This document shows, in pieces, positions 6,285 through 17,583 of a DNA stretch of 64,000 bases (within the stretch, counting starts at the first letter, position 1; each line of letters begins with the position of its first letter). Location of the stretch: contig OZ220071.1 of the NCBI GenBank assembly GCA_964291475.2, positions 1 to 64,000 of the forward strand, in the 5' to 3' direction. The stretch comes from DAOUKH01 sp964291475 (GTDB taxonomy: Bacteria; Chloroflexota; Dehalococcoidia; SHYB01). The notes beneath the pieces are model-generated. The model searched no databases and was not told where the DNA came from. It was given only the letters and a program-made list of their open reading frames with translations. The position numbers were made by a program, and so were the translations under genes.

Positions 6285-9059
6285 CTATGCCATCTCGCCC
6301 CAGGAGCGGCCCTGCTTTAAGTCGACCTTGAGGGGGACGAGCAGGTCCATTGCCTTGGGCATGACCTCCAGCACGAGGCCGATGAGCGTTTCCATCTCGC
6401 CGGGGGGCGATTCGAAGATGAGCTCGTCGTGGACCTGGAGGAGCATGCGGGCCTCGAGCCGGGCATCGTCCATGCGTTCCTGGAGGTTGATCATGCCGAT
6501 CTTGATGACGTCGGCGGCGGCGCCCTGGATGGGGTGGTTGATCGCCATCCGCTCGCCCGCCTGCCGGAGCTGGTGGTTGGGGGCGCTGATTTCCGGAATG
6601 TAGCGGCGGCGGCCGATGAGGGTCTCCACGTAGCCCTGCTCGCGCACCTTGGCGCGGGCGTCGTCGAGGTATTGGGCGATGCCGGGGTATTTCCGGAAGT
6701 ACTCGCCCATGATCGCGTCGGCTTCCTCGCGGCTGATGTCGGCGCGGCTGGCGAGGCCGAACTCGCCCATGCCGTAGGCCAGCCCGAAGTTGACCACCTT
6801 GGCGAAGCGCCGTTGGTCCTCCGTCACCTCGTTCAGGGGCGTGTCGAAGACGCGGGAGGCGGTCGAGGCGTGGATGTCCTCGTCGCGCCGGAAGGCCTCG
6901 ACCAGGCCGGCGTCCTCGGTTACGTGGGCCAGGATGCGCAGCTCGATCTGCGAGTAGTCCGCGGACAAGAGCAGCCAGCCCGACCCCGGCTCGGCGATGA
7001 AGGCGTCGCGCACCCGTTTGCCGAGGTCGGTGCGCACCGGGATGTTCTGGAGGTTGGGGTCGCTCGACGAGAGCCGCCCCGTGGCGGCGACGGTCTGGCT
7101 GTAGGTCGTGTGCACGCGGCCCGTCGACGGCGCGACCATCTCCGGCAGGGCGTCGACGTAGGTCGACTTCAGCTTGCTGATCTGCCGGTACTCGAGGATG
7201 TGCTCGATGACGGGGTGCTGCCCCTGCAGCCACTCCAGGGTCGCCGCGTCGGTCGAGTAGCCCTGCGTCGTGCGCTTCAACCCCTTCAGCCCGATCTCAT
7301 CGAAGAGCAGTTTCGAAAGCTCCTTCGGCGAGTTGATCTTGAAGGTATGGCCGACGCTGTCGTAGGCCTCGCGCTCGATGCCTTCGATCCACCCGGCCAT
7401 CTCGCGCGACATGCCGTGCAGCAGGTTGACGTCGATGGCCACGCCGAGGCGCTCCATGCGCGCGAGCACGGGCAGCAGCTTGAGCTCCAGGTCGGTCAGG
7501 AGGCCCAGCATCCCTTGGGCGTCGAGCTCCCGCTCGTAGACGGGCCACAGCCGGCCCGCGAAGTCCGCGGCGGCGCAGGCGAGCCGGGTCGCGTCGGCGA
7601 TCGACGCCTCCCGTATCGGCGTGGCCTTGGCCCCCGTGCCGAGCACGTCGGCGTCGCCGGGAATCTCGGCGCTGAGCCGCTCGAAGGCCTGGGCCTTCAC
7701 CGTCAGCGACTTCGAGCCGAGCAGGTACGCCGCGATGGTGACGTCCGACTTGAGCCCCCGCAGGTCGATACCGTGCCGCGCCAGCAGGATCGAGTCGTAC
7801 TTGCCGTTGTGCGTGACCTTGTCGACGTCTTCGTCTTCGAACACCGGACGCAGGCGGTCCAGCGCTTCGGCGGCGTCGAGCTGCTTCCCCGCGGCGTGTC
7901 CGAGCGGGAGGTACGCCGCCTTTCCCGGCTCGGTGGAGACGGCCAGGCCCACCAGGTCGGCGAACATGGCCGCGTGGCTCGTGCCGCGCACGTCGAGGGC
8001 GAACCGGCCCGCCGTCTTGACGCCGGCGACGAGCGCGTCGAGCGCCGCCTCGTCGTCCACGACGACGTAGTCGGTATCGCCGTCCGTGTCGCCCTGCATC
8101 GCCTCGCCCATCGCGTTCTGCGGCAGGCCGGGCAGCCGCGCGATGAGGCTGTTGAACTCAAGCTCGCGGAAGGTCTCGATCACCGTGCCCCGGTCGAAGT
8201 CGCCGGTCTTGGCGGCGTCGAAGTCGAACTCGACGGGCGTGTTGACGTCGATCTCGACGAGGGTGCGGCTCATCTGCACCTGCTCGCGGTTCTCCAGCAG
8301 CAGCTCGCGGATCTTCTTGATGCGGGGCACCTCGACCTCGTCGATGCGGTCGAATATGCCCGCCACGCTGCCGTGCTTCTGGAGCAGCGCCGTGGCCGTC
8401 TTGCCGCCGACGCCGGGCACGCCGGGGATGTTGTCCGAGGTGTCGCCGGTCAGCGCCTTGAAGTCGACGATCTGCGGCGGCTCCAGGCCGTACCGCTCGC
8501 GGACTTTCGCCACGTCGTAGACCGCGGTGTCCGACCGGCCGCGGAAGGACTGATAGCGCAGGCGGACGTGGGGATTGACCAGCTGCGCGAGGTCGGTGTC
8601 GCCGGTCACGATGACCGTGTCCATGCCCCGCTCGGTCGCCTGCCGGGCCAGGGTGCCGATGATGTCGTCGGCCTCGAAGCCGTCCCGCTCGAGCACCGGC
8701 ACGCTCAGCGCCTCGACGACCTGGCGCACGCGGCCGATCTGGCTGCGGAGCTCGTCGGGCATCTTGGCGCGCCCCGCCTTGTAGGCGTCGTACATCTCGT
8801 CGCGGAAGGTGGGCTTCGACGTGTCGAAGGCGATCGCCCAGTAGTCGGGGTTCACGTCGCGCCACGCCTTGATGAACATGTTGACGAAGTTGAAGACGGC
8901 GCCGGTCGGCTCGCCCGTCGAGCGCAGGCTCAGGTTCAACTGCGCCCCGGCGAGGGCGAAGTAGGCGCGGTAGACCACCGAGTGCCCGTCGATGGCCATG
9001 AAGACCGGCCGGTTGGGGATGAGGGCGGACTGCTCTTGCGTCACGGCGCTTCGGCGCAA
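6285..9059 (-). CDS. polA: DNA polymerase I
   Basis: The 924-residue product has all three PolI regions. Residues about 18-310 are the 5' flap nuclease (FMAIDGHSVVYRAY, DFKALTGDTSDNIPGVPGVGGKTA). Residues about 340-530 are a 3'-5' exonuclease-like domain. The polymerase domain has motif A SADYSQIELR (Asp701), motif B KVVNFGLAYG (Phe present) and motif C QVHDELIFE (Asp878). In the exonuclease-like domain the D-x-E motif reads Asp356-Val-Arg358, so proofreading is probably lost as in Taq-like enzymes. The start is uncertain: TTG at 9059, GTG at 9044 and ATG at 8999 are all possible. Confidence 0.97.
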   Translation of the reverse strand: MRRSAVTQEQSALIPNRPVFMAIDGHSVVYRAYFALAGAQLNLSLRSTGEPTGAVFNFVNMFIKAWRDVNPDYWAIAFDTSKPTFRDEMYDAYKAGRAKMPDELRSQIGRVRQVVEALSVPVLERDGFEADDIIGTLARQATERGMDTVIVTGDTDLAQLVNPHVRLRYQSFRGRSDTAVYDVAKVRERYGLEPPQIVDFKALTGDTSDNIPGVPGVGGKTATALLQKHGSVAGIFDRIDEVEVPRIKKIRELLLENREQVQMSRTLVEIDVNTPVEFDFDAAKTGDFDRGTVIETFRELEFNSLIARLPGLPQNAMGEAMQGDTDGDTDYVVVDDEAALDALVAGVKTAGRFALDVRGTSHAAMFADLVGLAVSTEPGKAAYLPLGHAAGKQLDAAEALDRLRPVFEDEDVDKVTHNGKYDSILLARHGIDLRGLKSDVTIAAYLLGSKSLTVKAQAFERLSAEIPGDADVLGTGAKATPIREASIADATRLACAAADFAGRLWPVYERELDAQGMLGLLTDLELKLLPVLARMERLGVAIDVNLLHGMSREMAGWIEGIEREAYDSVGHTFKINSPKELSKLLFDEIGLKGLKRTTQGYSTDAATLEWLQGQHPVIEHILEYRQISKLKSTYVDALPEMVAPSTGRVHTTYSQTVAATGRLSSSDPNLQNIPVRTDLGKRVRDAFIAEPGSGWLLLSADYSQIELRILAHVTEDAGLVEAFRRDEDIHASTASRVFDTPLNEVTEDQRRFAKVVNFGLAYGMGEFGLASRADISREEADAIMGEYFRKYPGIAQYLDDARAKVREQGYVETLIGRRRYIPEISAPNHQLRQAGERMAINHPIQGAAADVIKIGMINLQERMDDARLEARMLLQVHDELIFESPPGEMETLIGLVLEVMPKAMDLLVPLKVDLKQGRSWGEMA

Positions 9060-9079
9060 ACGAAGGGGGAATTGCGCGG

Positions 9080-9085
9080 ATTATA
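9080..9085 (-). promoter_or_regulatory. Probable -10 element of polA
   Basis: The minus strand reads TATAAT here, 20 nt before the TTG start of polA. No good -35 is visible 17 bp upstream. Confidence 0.4.
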
Positions 9086-9143
9086 GCAGCGGCGCGGGGC
9101 CGGGCAGGGCTCGGACCTTCTGCGTGTCACGCTGCCGGGAAAG

Positions 9144-9371
9144 TCACTCAGCCAGCAGTTCGCCCAGGCGGCGGTTCCTCTCGACGCTGGCCCGGAAAGG
9201 GGCCATCACCGACGCGCGGGGCTTTCCCGCGGCACGGTTCTCAAGGTATTCCTTCAGAGCGTCCTCCAGCACCGCATCGAATTGACGGCCTTCTCTGCGG
9301 GCGAGGTCACGGATGGCGGCCAGCAACTCCGGTGATACCTGACTGGAGAACTTCTTTCGCTCAAACTCCAT
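9144..9371 (-). CDS. Small ribbon-helix-helix-like protein, possible antitoxin
   Basis: The 75-residue product begins MEFERKKFSSQVSPELLAAI and continues with REGRQFDAVLEDALKEYL, the beta strand plus two helices expected of a ribbon-helix-helix DNA-binding protein of the antitoxin type. The basic C-terminal tail could bind a toxin. No toxin follows it on its own strand (polA comes next). The nearest toxin-like gene is divergent, at 9536-9805. Whether the two form a pair is not known. Confidence 0.65.
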   Translation of the reverse strand: MEFERKKFSSQVSPELLAAIRDLARREGRQFDAVLEDALKEYLENRAAGKPRASVMAPFRASVERNRRLGELLAE

Positions 9372-9535
9372 ACTCTATGACTCCGACACCTTCATTGCGA
9401 CAGCGTGCTGTCGACCGCAGGATATGCTCATTCCTTCAAAGTGACAGGAACACATTGCGGTTACGGAGAGATTCACTGCTACGTTCGATTCTCAGTAGTG
9501 TAGCAGGGGGCTCCGACCAAAGAAGCGCGCGACGG

Positions 9536-9805
9536 ATGAGAATACTCTACAGCAAAACCGCACGTCGCTTCCTGGAGCAGCAGACCGATGAGGCACGTCA
9601 CGACATCCGCGGAATCGTTGTGCTGTTGTCGACGGATCCCGCAGTGGATGGCGCGACCAAAGTCCTCATGCCATATCTCCCCGTGTTCTTACCCTGCTTT
9701 AAGGGCTCCCGGTGGTGGATCGCTTACCAAGTCGATGGCACGGGAGACAACGAGGCGCTCTTAGTCCTTGCAATAGCGCCGGCGGGCAAACGCCCGTCGT
9801 TATGA
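9536..9805 (+). CDS. RelE/ParE-like small protein
   Basis: The 89-residue product starts MRILYSKTARRFLEQQ and ends with a WWIAYQVDG...ALLVLAIAPAG strand pattern that fits the RelE/ParE toxin fold: an N-terminal strand and helices, then an antiparallel sheet. Upstream in-frame ATG and TTG codons exist but give an unlikely tail, so the ATG at 9536 is preferred. The catalytic residues of RelE are not clearly recognisable. The gene is divergent from the ribbon-helix-helix gene and converges with the Panacea-domain gene, overlapping its end by 6 nt. Confidence 0.55.
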   Translation: MRILYSKTARRFLEQQTDEARHDIRGIVVLLSTDPAVDGATKVLMPYLPVFLPCFKGSRWWIAYQVDGTGDNEALLVLAIAPAGKRPSL

Positions 9806-10408
9806 CTGCGCGCGGTCACTGAACCGCTGATCTAGTTCCTCTTGGGTTATCACATTTCCCCGGGCAGCGTCGCGCAGACCACTTTTCAGGGCCTCACGAA
9901 ATGAATCATCCAGACCCATTTCTTTCCCTCGGCGAGTCGCCGCCTCGTCATATTCCATTTCAAGGACATCGTACTGCTCCGCGTTTGAGAATGGCGCAGT
10001 CTGCTTCGACGCAGCCACGATACCCTTTACGGACTGCTTCCCGAACTCCCTAGCGATGTCCCGCACTACTTGCCTCTCCCCGGGACCCAAGTCATTTAGC
10101 GCTTGTTCTGCTTCTTCGGGGGAAGTCCAGTAGCGAAACGACCCGGTTCCGTAGGCGGACTGTTGGGCTGACATACGAAGAACGCCTTTGGAAACAAGCC
10201 TGTCCGCTTCCTTGACTATCGCGTTGCTCACGGCATTCGGCCCGTAGTTGTCCCACATGTACCGAAGGCCGGTGAGCGTTTGACCGGTAAGCTCGTGAAA
10301 GCGCAGGTCAGTCAGATAGACGAGCTTGACGAGTTTCGTGCGGTGTACACGCCCTCCACTGAGGTGGACAAGAGAAATGAGCGTTGGTTCTAGTGACTTT
10401 GTTTGCAC
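9800..10408 (-). CDS. Panacea (SocA-like) domain protein, probable antitoxin
   Basis: The N-terminal half (HRTKLVKLVYLTDLRFHELTG..LTGLRYMWDNYGPNA) matches the Panacea/SocA domain, known as a versatile antitoxin domain that pairs with unrelated toxins. The C-terminal end (DDSFREALKSGLRDAARG...) looks like a short helical toxin-binding tail. GTG at 10408 is preferred because GGAG lies 8 nt upstream; an in-frame TTG at 10429 is the alternative. Base composition is lower in GC than the flanking core genes. Its only close candidate toxin is the convergent RelE/ParE-like gene, an unusual arrangement for such pairs. The 146 bp between this gene and ileS show nothing else. Confidence 0.65.
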   Translation of the reverse strand: MQTKSLEPTLISLVHLSGGRVHRTKLVKLVYLTDLRFHELTGQTLTGLRYMWDNYGPNAVSNAIVKEADRLVSKGVLRMSAQQSAYGTGSFRYWTSPEEAEQALNDLGPGERQVVRDIAREFGKQSVKGIVAASKQTAPFSNAEQYDVLEMEYDEAATRRGKEMGLDDSFREALKSGLRDAARGNVITQEELDQRFSDRAQS

Positions 10409-10554
10409 GTTCAGCGCTCCAAAAAACAATTTGGGCGCTTTAGCCCCGCCTTTACTTTTCCCATCATGCCTTTAGAACATTCGTGTGTCAACGCGGGAAA
10501 GTCCGACTTCAACTCAACCACACCTGTGTTCTAGTAGACGGAGGGCGGCGCGGG

Positions 10555-13842
<3,288 letters not shown>

Positions 13843-13872
13843 TCCTGACTCCGGAACCCTCGCACCGGCGCG

Positions 13873-14574
13873 CTAGTCCATCGGGTCGAGGGCACGGTCG
13901 CGCGGGGGACGGCGGCGTCCCCCTCCTCCTCCCCGCTTCGGTATGATGGTCACCTTGCGGGCATCGCCTTCGCCGACGCTCTCGGTGGTCACGCGGGGAT
14001 GCTTGGACAGCGCCAGGTGCACGATGCGGCGCTCGCGCGCGGGCATCGGCTCCATCGAGAAGGTGCGCCCCGTCGAAGCGGCCCGCTCGGCGAGCCGGGC
14101 TCCCATGGCCCGCAGCGTCTCGTAGCGCCGTTCCCGGTAGCCCTCGATGTCGATGGTGGCGTTGACCCGCGTCTTGACCTTCCGGCTCATGAGGAAGTTG
14201 AGCATGAACTGGAGGGCGTTGAGGGTCTCTCCGCGCCGGCCGATGAGGAGGCCGGCGTCCTCGCCGTCGATGTCGAACGCGGGGCCCGGCGTCTCGCCCT
14301 CCACGGTCTTCGGCGGCGTCTGGGGCAGATCGACCGTTGCGTCCACCCCCATGCCGGACAGCAGCGTCTCTAGCGTCTCCTTGGAAAGATCGAGGACGTC
14401 GCCGTGGAGAAGCTCGACCCGGACCCTTGCTTCCGTCGAACCGATTCCGAGTATGCCGCCGCGGCCCTCATCAAGAACGTCGACCTCGACGTCTTCGAGA
14501 TCCACGCCGAGTTGGTCGAGTGCTTTTTGGACGGCCTCCTCGACGGTTTTTCCCGTCGTTTCGACTCCCGCCAT
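13873..14574 (-). CDS. jag: RNA-binding protein Jag/KhpB
   Basis: The 233-residue product has the Jag_N domain (TGKTVEEAVQKALDQLGV), a KH domain with GRRGETLNALQFMLN and a C-terminal R3H domain (ARERRIVHLALSKHPRVTTES). It ends in a Gly/Arg-rich tail. KhpB binds RNA and affects cell elongation and division in Firmicutes. The ATG at 14574 is chosen because AAGGAG lies 8 nt before it and the family starts here. The first 104 nt overlap the end of yidC in another frame, so the two are translationally linked. Confidence 0.93.
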   Translation of the reverse strand: MAGVETTGKTVEEAVQKALDQLGVDLEDVEVDVLDEGRGGILGIGSTEARVRVELLHGDVLDLSKETLETLLSGMGVDATVDLPQTPPKTVEGETPGPAFDIDGEDAGLLIGRRGETLNALQFMLNFLMSRKVKTRVNATIDIEGYRERRYETLRAMGARLAERAASTGRTFSMEPMPARERRIVHLALSKHPRVTTESVGEGDARKVTIIPKRGGGGGRRRPPRDRALDPMD

Positions 14575-15547
14575 CTTGCACACTCCTTTCCGCCGCCGCC
14601 GGCTTCGCGGGCGGTGCGCTCTCCTCGGGCCCATCCTCGGGCTCGGGGGCGCTGACCTTCGCCTGCGTCCCGGCAGCGGGTTGAGTTCCTAAGAAGACCT
14701 TCTTCAAGAATCCGCCGACGCCCTCCCCGCCGTCCGACGCCGCGCCGCCGGCGACGACTTTGCCCTCGACCGCGGCCGGGGCCGGCGACGGCGAAGTCGA
14801 CGGGGCGAGCCCGCCAAGGCCGCCCGCCATGCGGAGCTGCAGGACGAGGCTGACGAGGTTCGAGGCGATCCAGTAGACCGCCAGGCCGGCGGGGAAGCTC
14901 AGGGTGAAGAAACCGAGCATGATCGGCATCATCCACTGCAGCATCCGTTGCGTGGACTGCTGCTGCGGGTCGGCGGTGGGCGTCATGGTGGCCTTCTGCA
15001 CCAGCCACGTGCTCCCTCCCACCACCAGGGGCAGGATGAAGGCGTAGCCCGCCGGGTTCGCGGAGACGAGCGCGCCGAGCTCCATGCCGAGGAAGCTGTG
15101 GTTGAGCGGCACCGCCGCGTCGGCGAAGGGCAGGCCGTCGTAGAGTTTCTGCGACAGGCCAACCAGGCTCTCCGGGGTATCGGCCAAGACGTCGCGCAAG
15201 GCGTAGAACAGGGCGATGAAGATCGGAAGCTGCAGGAAGATGGGGCCCAGGCAGCCGAGCGGGTTGACGCCGGCCTCCTTGAACATCTTCATCTGCTCGC
15301 GCTGCAGGCGCGTCTTGTCGTTCTTGTATTTCTCCTGGAGCTCCTTCATCCGCGGCTGGAGCTCCTGCATCCTCCGCGTCGAGCGAAGCTGCTTGACCGT
15401 GAGCGGATAGAGGATGATCCGCGTCACCAGCGTGAGCGCCAGGATCGAAAGCCCCAGGTTGCTGAAGAGCAGCCCGTAGAACAGGACCAGCCCGTTCATC
15501 AACGGCCTGACCAGGCCTTCGTTCCATATGAAGCTGAAGACTTCCAT
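14471..15547 (-). CDS. yidC: Membrane protein insertase YidC/Oxa1, short form
   Basis: The 358-residue protein inserts proteins into the membrane. It lacks the large periplasmic P1 domain of diderm YidC. The core shows the first transmembrane helix with the conserved Arg (LTRIILYPL), the coiled cytoplasmic hairpin (MKELQEKYKNDKTRLQREQMK), GCLGPIFLQLPIFIALF and the later helices MMPIMLGFFTLSFPAGLAVYW. The last 100 residues are a Pro/Ala-rich then very basic tail of the kind that contacts ribosomes. The tail extends 104 nt into jag. Confidence 0.95.
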   Translation of the reverse strand: MEVFSFIWNEGLVRPLMNGLVLFYGLLFSNLGLSILALTLVTRIILYPLTVKQLRSTRRMQELQPRMKELQEKYKNDKTRLQREQMKMFKEAGVNPLGCLGPIFLQLPIFIALFYALRDVLADTPESLVGLSQKLYDGLPFADAAVPLNHSFLGMELGALVSANPAGYAFILPLVVGGSTWLVQKATMTPTADPQQQSTQRMLQWMMPIMLGFFTLSFPAGLAVYWIASNLVSLVLQLRMAGGLGGLAPSTSPSPAPAAVEGKVVAGGAASDGGEGVGGFLKKVFLGTQPAAGTQAKVSAPEPEDGPEESAPPAKPAAAERSVQDGGSRNDGKNRRGGRPKSTRPTRRGSRRRRGRRS

Positions 15548-15552
15548 GCCGG

Positions 15553-16812
15553 CTACGATTCCCGGTCCAGATCGAAGCGGTGAAGACGCTGGTCATCGTC
15601 GCGGACGTAGAGCGCGCCCTCGGCCACCGCGAGGTCGGCGAGGATCCGCTCCTCGATCGACGGAATTCTCGGCGAGACGAAACTCCCGCTCGCCATGTCC
15701 ACGGTGGAGACCTGCCCGTTCCGCGCCGCGATGAAGAGCTTGTCCTCGTAGACGGCGGCCTTCGACCGCACCGGCGCGGAGAGGGCGATGTCCCACTTCA
15801 CCGACAGGTCGCCGGCGTCGAGGGCGTAGAACACCCCGCCCAAGTCACCCACGAAGATCGTCCCGTCGACGTGGACCGCGTCGTTCCAGAACCAGCCGGT
15901 CCCTTCGAGGCGGTGGCGCATCTCTCCAGTGCGGCGGTCTATCGCATAGAAGACGTTGTCCAGCGCGCCGATGTAGACCGTGTCGCCAACGATCAGCGGC
16001 GTCGAGACGAAGGCGCCTTCCGCGTCGTCGAACCTCCAGATAAGCTCGCCGGTCTCCGCATCCAGCGCGTAGACCGACTTGTCCATGCCGCCGACGTAGA
16101 CCACGCCGTCGGCCGCGGCGGGGCCGGACCAGAAGCGTTCGGCATCGGTGAGCCGCTTCCAGAGTTCGGCACCGTCGTCGAGGCCCACCGCGTAGACGTA
16201 GCCCTCTTCGTCGGCCACAAAGACGCGATCGCCCGCCTCAGCGGCCGCGCCGAAGATGCGGCCCTGGTCGGGCTCGAAGTCGGCGCCCGCGGGCCGCGTC
16301 CGGAATGCAGGAAGCCAGATCTGGTCGGCGATGTCCGCGCGGGAGAGCGCGTAGAGCTTGCCGTCCAGGCCCCCGATGATCACGGTGTCGTCCACGATGA
16401 GGGGCGCGGCGTAGAAGCCGAGACTGTTCTCGTTTTCGTCGTCGGTCGCCTGGAAGCGTCCCTTGAACGCGGACTGGTGGTCCGCCGAGTCCGGCTCGTC
16501 CAAGTTGACCGGGAGCGCTCCCGTCCGGAAGCTGTTGTCGAGCCGGGCCGCCTCGAAGGCGAGGACTTGCCCGTCGCGGTTGCCGACGTAGAGCATCCCG
16601 TCCAAGACGACGGGGGCCGACCAGCCCTTCTCCCTGGCGATGCCGCCGCCCGCGCAGGCGGAGACGAGGAGCAGGGTAGCCAGCGCCAGGGCCGCGAATC
16701 CCATGATTCGCGTCCGGCGTCCTCCATCGCGCGGGCCTTGGAGCGCCGCCCGCGCGGCGGCGTGCAGTTTGGTCATCAACGTAACAACGCGGTCAGAATA
16801 GCCATCACTCAA
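15553..16812 (-). CDS. PQQ-like beta-propeller lipoprotein (BamB-like)
   Basis: The product is up to 419 residues. After a signal sequence with lipobox LLVSAC it has repeated blades such as VVLDGMLYVGNRDGQVLAF, GDTVYIGALDNVFYAID and VDGTIFVGDLGGVFYALD, the pattern of PQQ-like/BamB propellers. It is likely anchored outside the membrane. It sits between yidD and yidC, where a direct neighbour relation is usual, so a role in membrane-protein or envelope assembly is a reasonable guess. The start is uncertain: a TTG at 16812 right after the yidD stop, or an ATG at 16776. Confidence 0.85.
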   Translation of the reverse strand: MSDGYSDRVVTLMTKLHAAARAALQGPRDGGRRTRIMGFAALALATLLLVSACAGGGIAREKGWSAPVVLDGMLYVGNRDGQVLAFEAARLDNSFRTGALPVNLDEPDSADHQSAFKGRFQATDDENENSLGFYAAPLIVDDTVIIGGLDGKLYALSRADIADQIWLPAFRTRPAGADFEPDQGRIFGAAAEAGDRVFVADEEGYVYAVGLDDGAELWKRLTDAERFWSGPAAADGVVYVGGMDKSVYALDAETGELIWRFDDAEGAFVSTPLIVGDTVYIGALDNVFYAIDRRTGEMRHRLEGTGWFWNDAVHVDGTIFVGDLGGVFYALDAGDLSVKWDIALSAPVRSKAAVYEDKLFIAARNGQVSTVDMASGSFVSPRIPSIEERILADLAVAEGALYVRDDDQRLHRFDLDRES

Positions 16813-16815
16813 GGC

Positions 16816-17025
16816 TCAGGGCACGGGGTCCGGCCCGGCGCCGCCCCAGGGAGCGCAGCGGGCGAGACGGCGCACCGCCAGCCAGCCCCCTCGCATAAAG
16901 CCGTGGCGCGCGATCGCCTCCTCCCCGTAGTGCGAGCAGGTGGGGGTGTAGCGGCACACGCCAGGATAGTAGGGCGACAGGGCGGCGCGGTAGAACTTGA
17001 TGCCCCAGAGCGCAATCGATTTCAT
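16816..17025 (-). CDS. yidD: Membrane protein insertion efficiency factor YidD
   Basis: The 69-residue protein has the complete small YidD signature: an amphipathic N-terminus (IALWGIKFYRAALSPYYPG), RYTPTCSHYGEEAIARHG with conserved cysteines, and a closing RRLARCAPWGGAGPDPVP. YidD assists YidC-mediated insertion. It overlaps rnpA by 4 nt. Confidence 0.96.
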   Translation of the reverse strand: MKSIALWGIKFYRAALSPYYPGVCRYTPTCSHYGEEAIARHGFMRGGWLAVRRLARCAPWGGAGPDPVP

Positions 17026-17375
17026 GTGGTGTCTCTGCTCGGGCCCGCCTCGTAGACCCTGCCCCGCTTCAGGAGCTGACGCGCGGCAGCCTCAATCGCC
17101 TGAAAGCTCGCCTCGGCGGCGGCCGGACGCGCGATGAATACGAGGTCCCATCCCTTGGCGACCGGCGCGCGCCGCGCGATTTCTCTCAAGCGGCGCTTGA
17201 CCCGATTCCTTACGACCGCCTTTCCCACCCGGCGGCTTACCAGAAAGCCGAAGCGGCTAGTGTCTGTTTCGTTAGCCAGGGCCCGCAGCGTGAGGAGAGG
17301 ACTCGACCATCCGCGCCCTTCCCGGCGCACTCGTGCGTAGTCCGAACCCTTCCTGAGCCGCGCCTCCCTGCGCAT
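17022..17375 (-). CDS. rnpA: Ribonuclease P protein component
   Basis: The 117-residue product is the basic protein partner of RNase P RNA, which matures tRNA 5' ends. The diagnostic RNR motif is present as VVRNRVKRRLREIAR, and RFGFLVSRRVGKA precedes it. The ATG at 17375 is chosen from the family N-terminus (LRKGSDYARVRREG). It lies 11 bp after rpmH and overlaps yidD by 4 nt, the classic order. Confidence 0.96.
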   Translation of the reverse strand: MRREARLRKGSDYARVRREGRGWSSPLLTLRALANETDTSRFGFLVSRRVGKAVVRNRVKRRLREIARRAPVAKGWDLVFIARPAAAEASFQAIEAAARQLLKRGRVYEAGPSRDTT

Positions 17376-17386
17376 GCGGCTCCACG

Positions 17387-17524
17387 CTACACGGTCAGGC
17401 GTTCTCGGCCCTTCAGCCGACGCCGCCGCAGCACCGCGCGGCCGTGCCGGTCCCGCATGCGGGACCGGAATCCATGCACGCGCTTGCGGCGGCGCGCCTT
17501 CGGTTGATACGTTCGTTTCGGCAT
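17387..17524 (-). CDS. rpmH: 50S ribosomal protein L34
   Basis: The 45-residue protein starts MPKRTYQPKARRRKRVHGF and ends RRRLKGRERLTV, a full match to the L34 pattern. It opens the rpmH-rnpA-yidD-yidC-jag-ileS operon. dnaA, often found beside rpmH, is not here. Confidence 0.97.
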   Translation of the reverse strand: MPKRTYQPKARRRKRVHGFRSRMRDRHGRAVLRRRRLKGRERLTV

Positions 17525-17550
17525 AGCAGATCACACGGGAGAACCGATCC

Positions 17551-17580
17551 ATTATAGGTTCAGCCCCCTTCGAGGGGCAA
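17551..17580 (-). promoter_or_regulatory. Promoter of the rpmH operon
   Basis: On the minus strand TTGCCC (17575-17580) and a perfect TATAAT (17551-17556) are separated by 18 bp, 26 bp before the rpmH ATG. A small CCCCTCGAAGGGG hairpin lies in the spacer, directly after the mtnB stop, and may end the upstream transcript. Confidence 0.65.
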
Positions 17581-17583
17581 CCC

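Noticed and set aside
6429..9086. An 885-codon plus-strand open frame opposite polA
   Set aside because: It mirrors polA exactly, and its composition is that of a reverse-complement shadow.
13843..13872. Possible T-box riboswitch before ileS
   Set aside because: Only 30 bp separate jag and ileS, too short for a T-box; ileS appears to be read from the rpmH operon.
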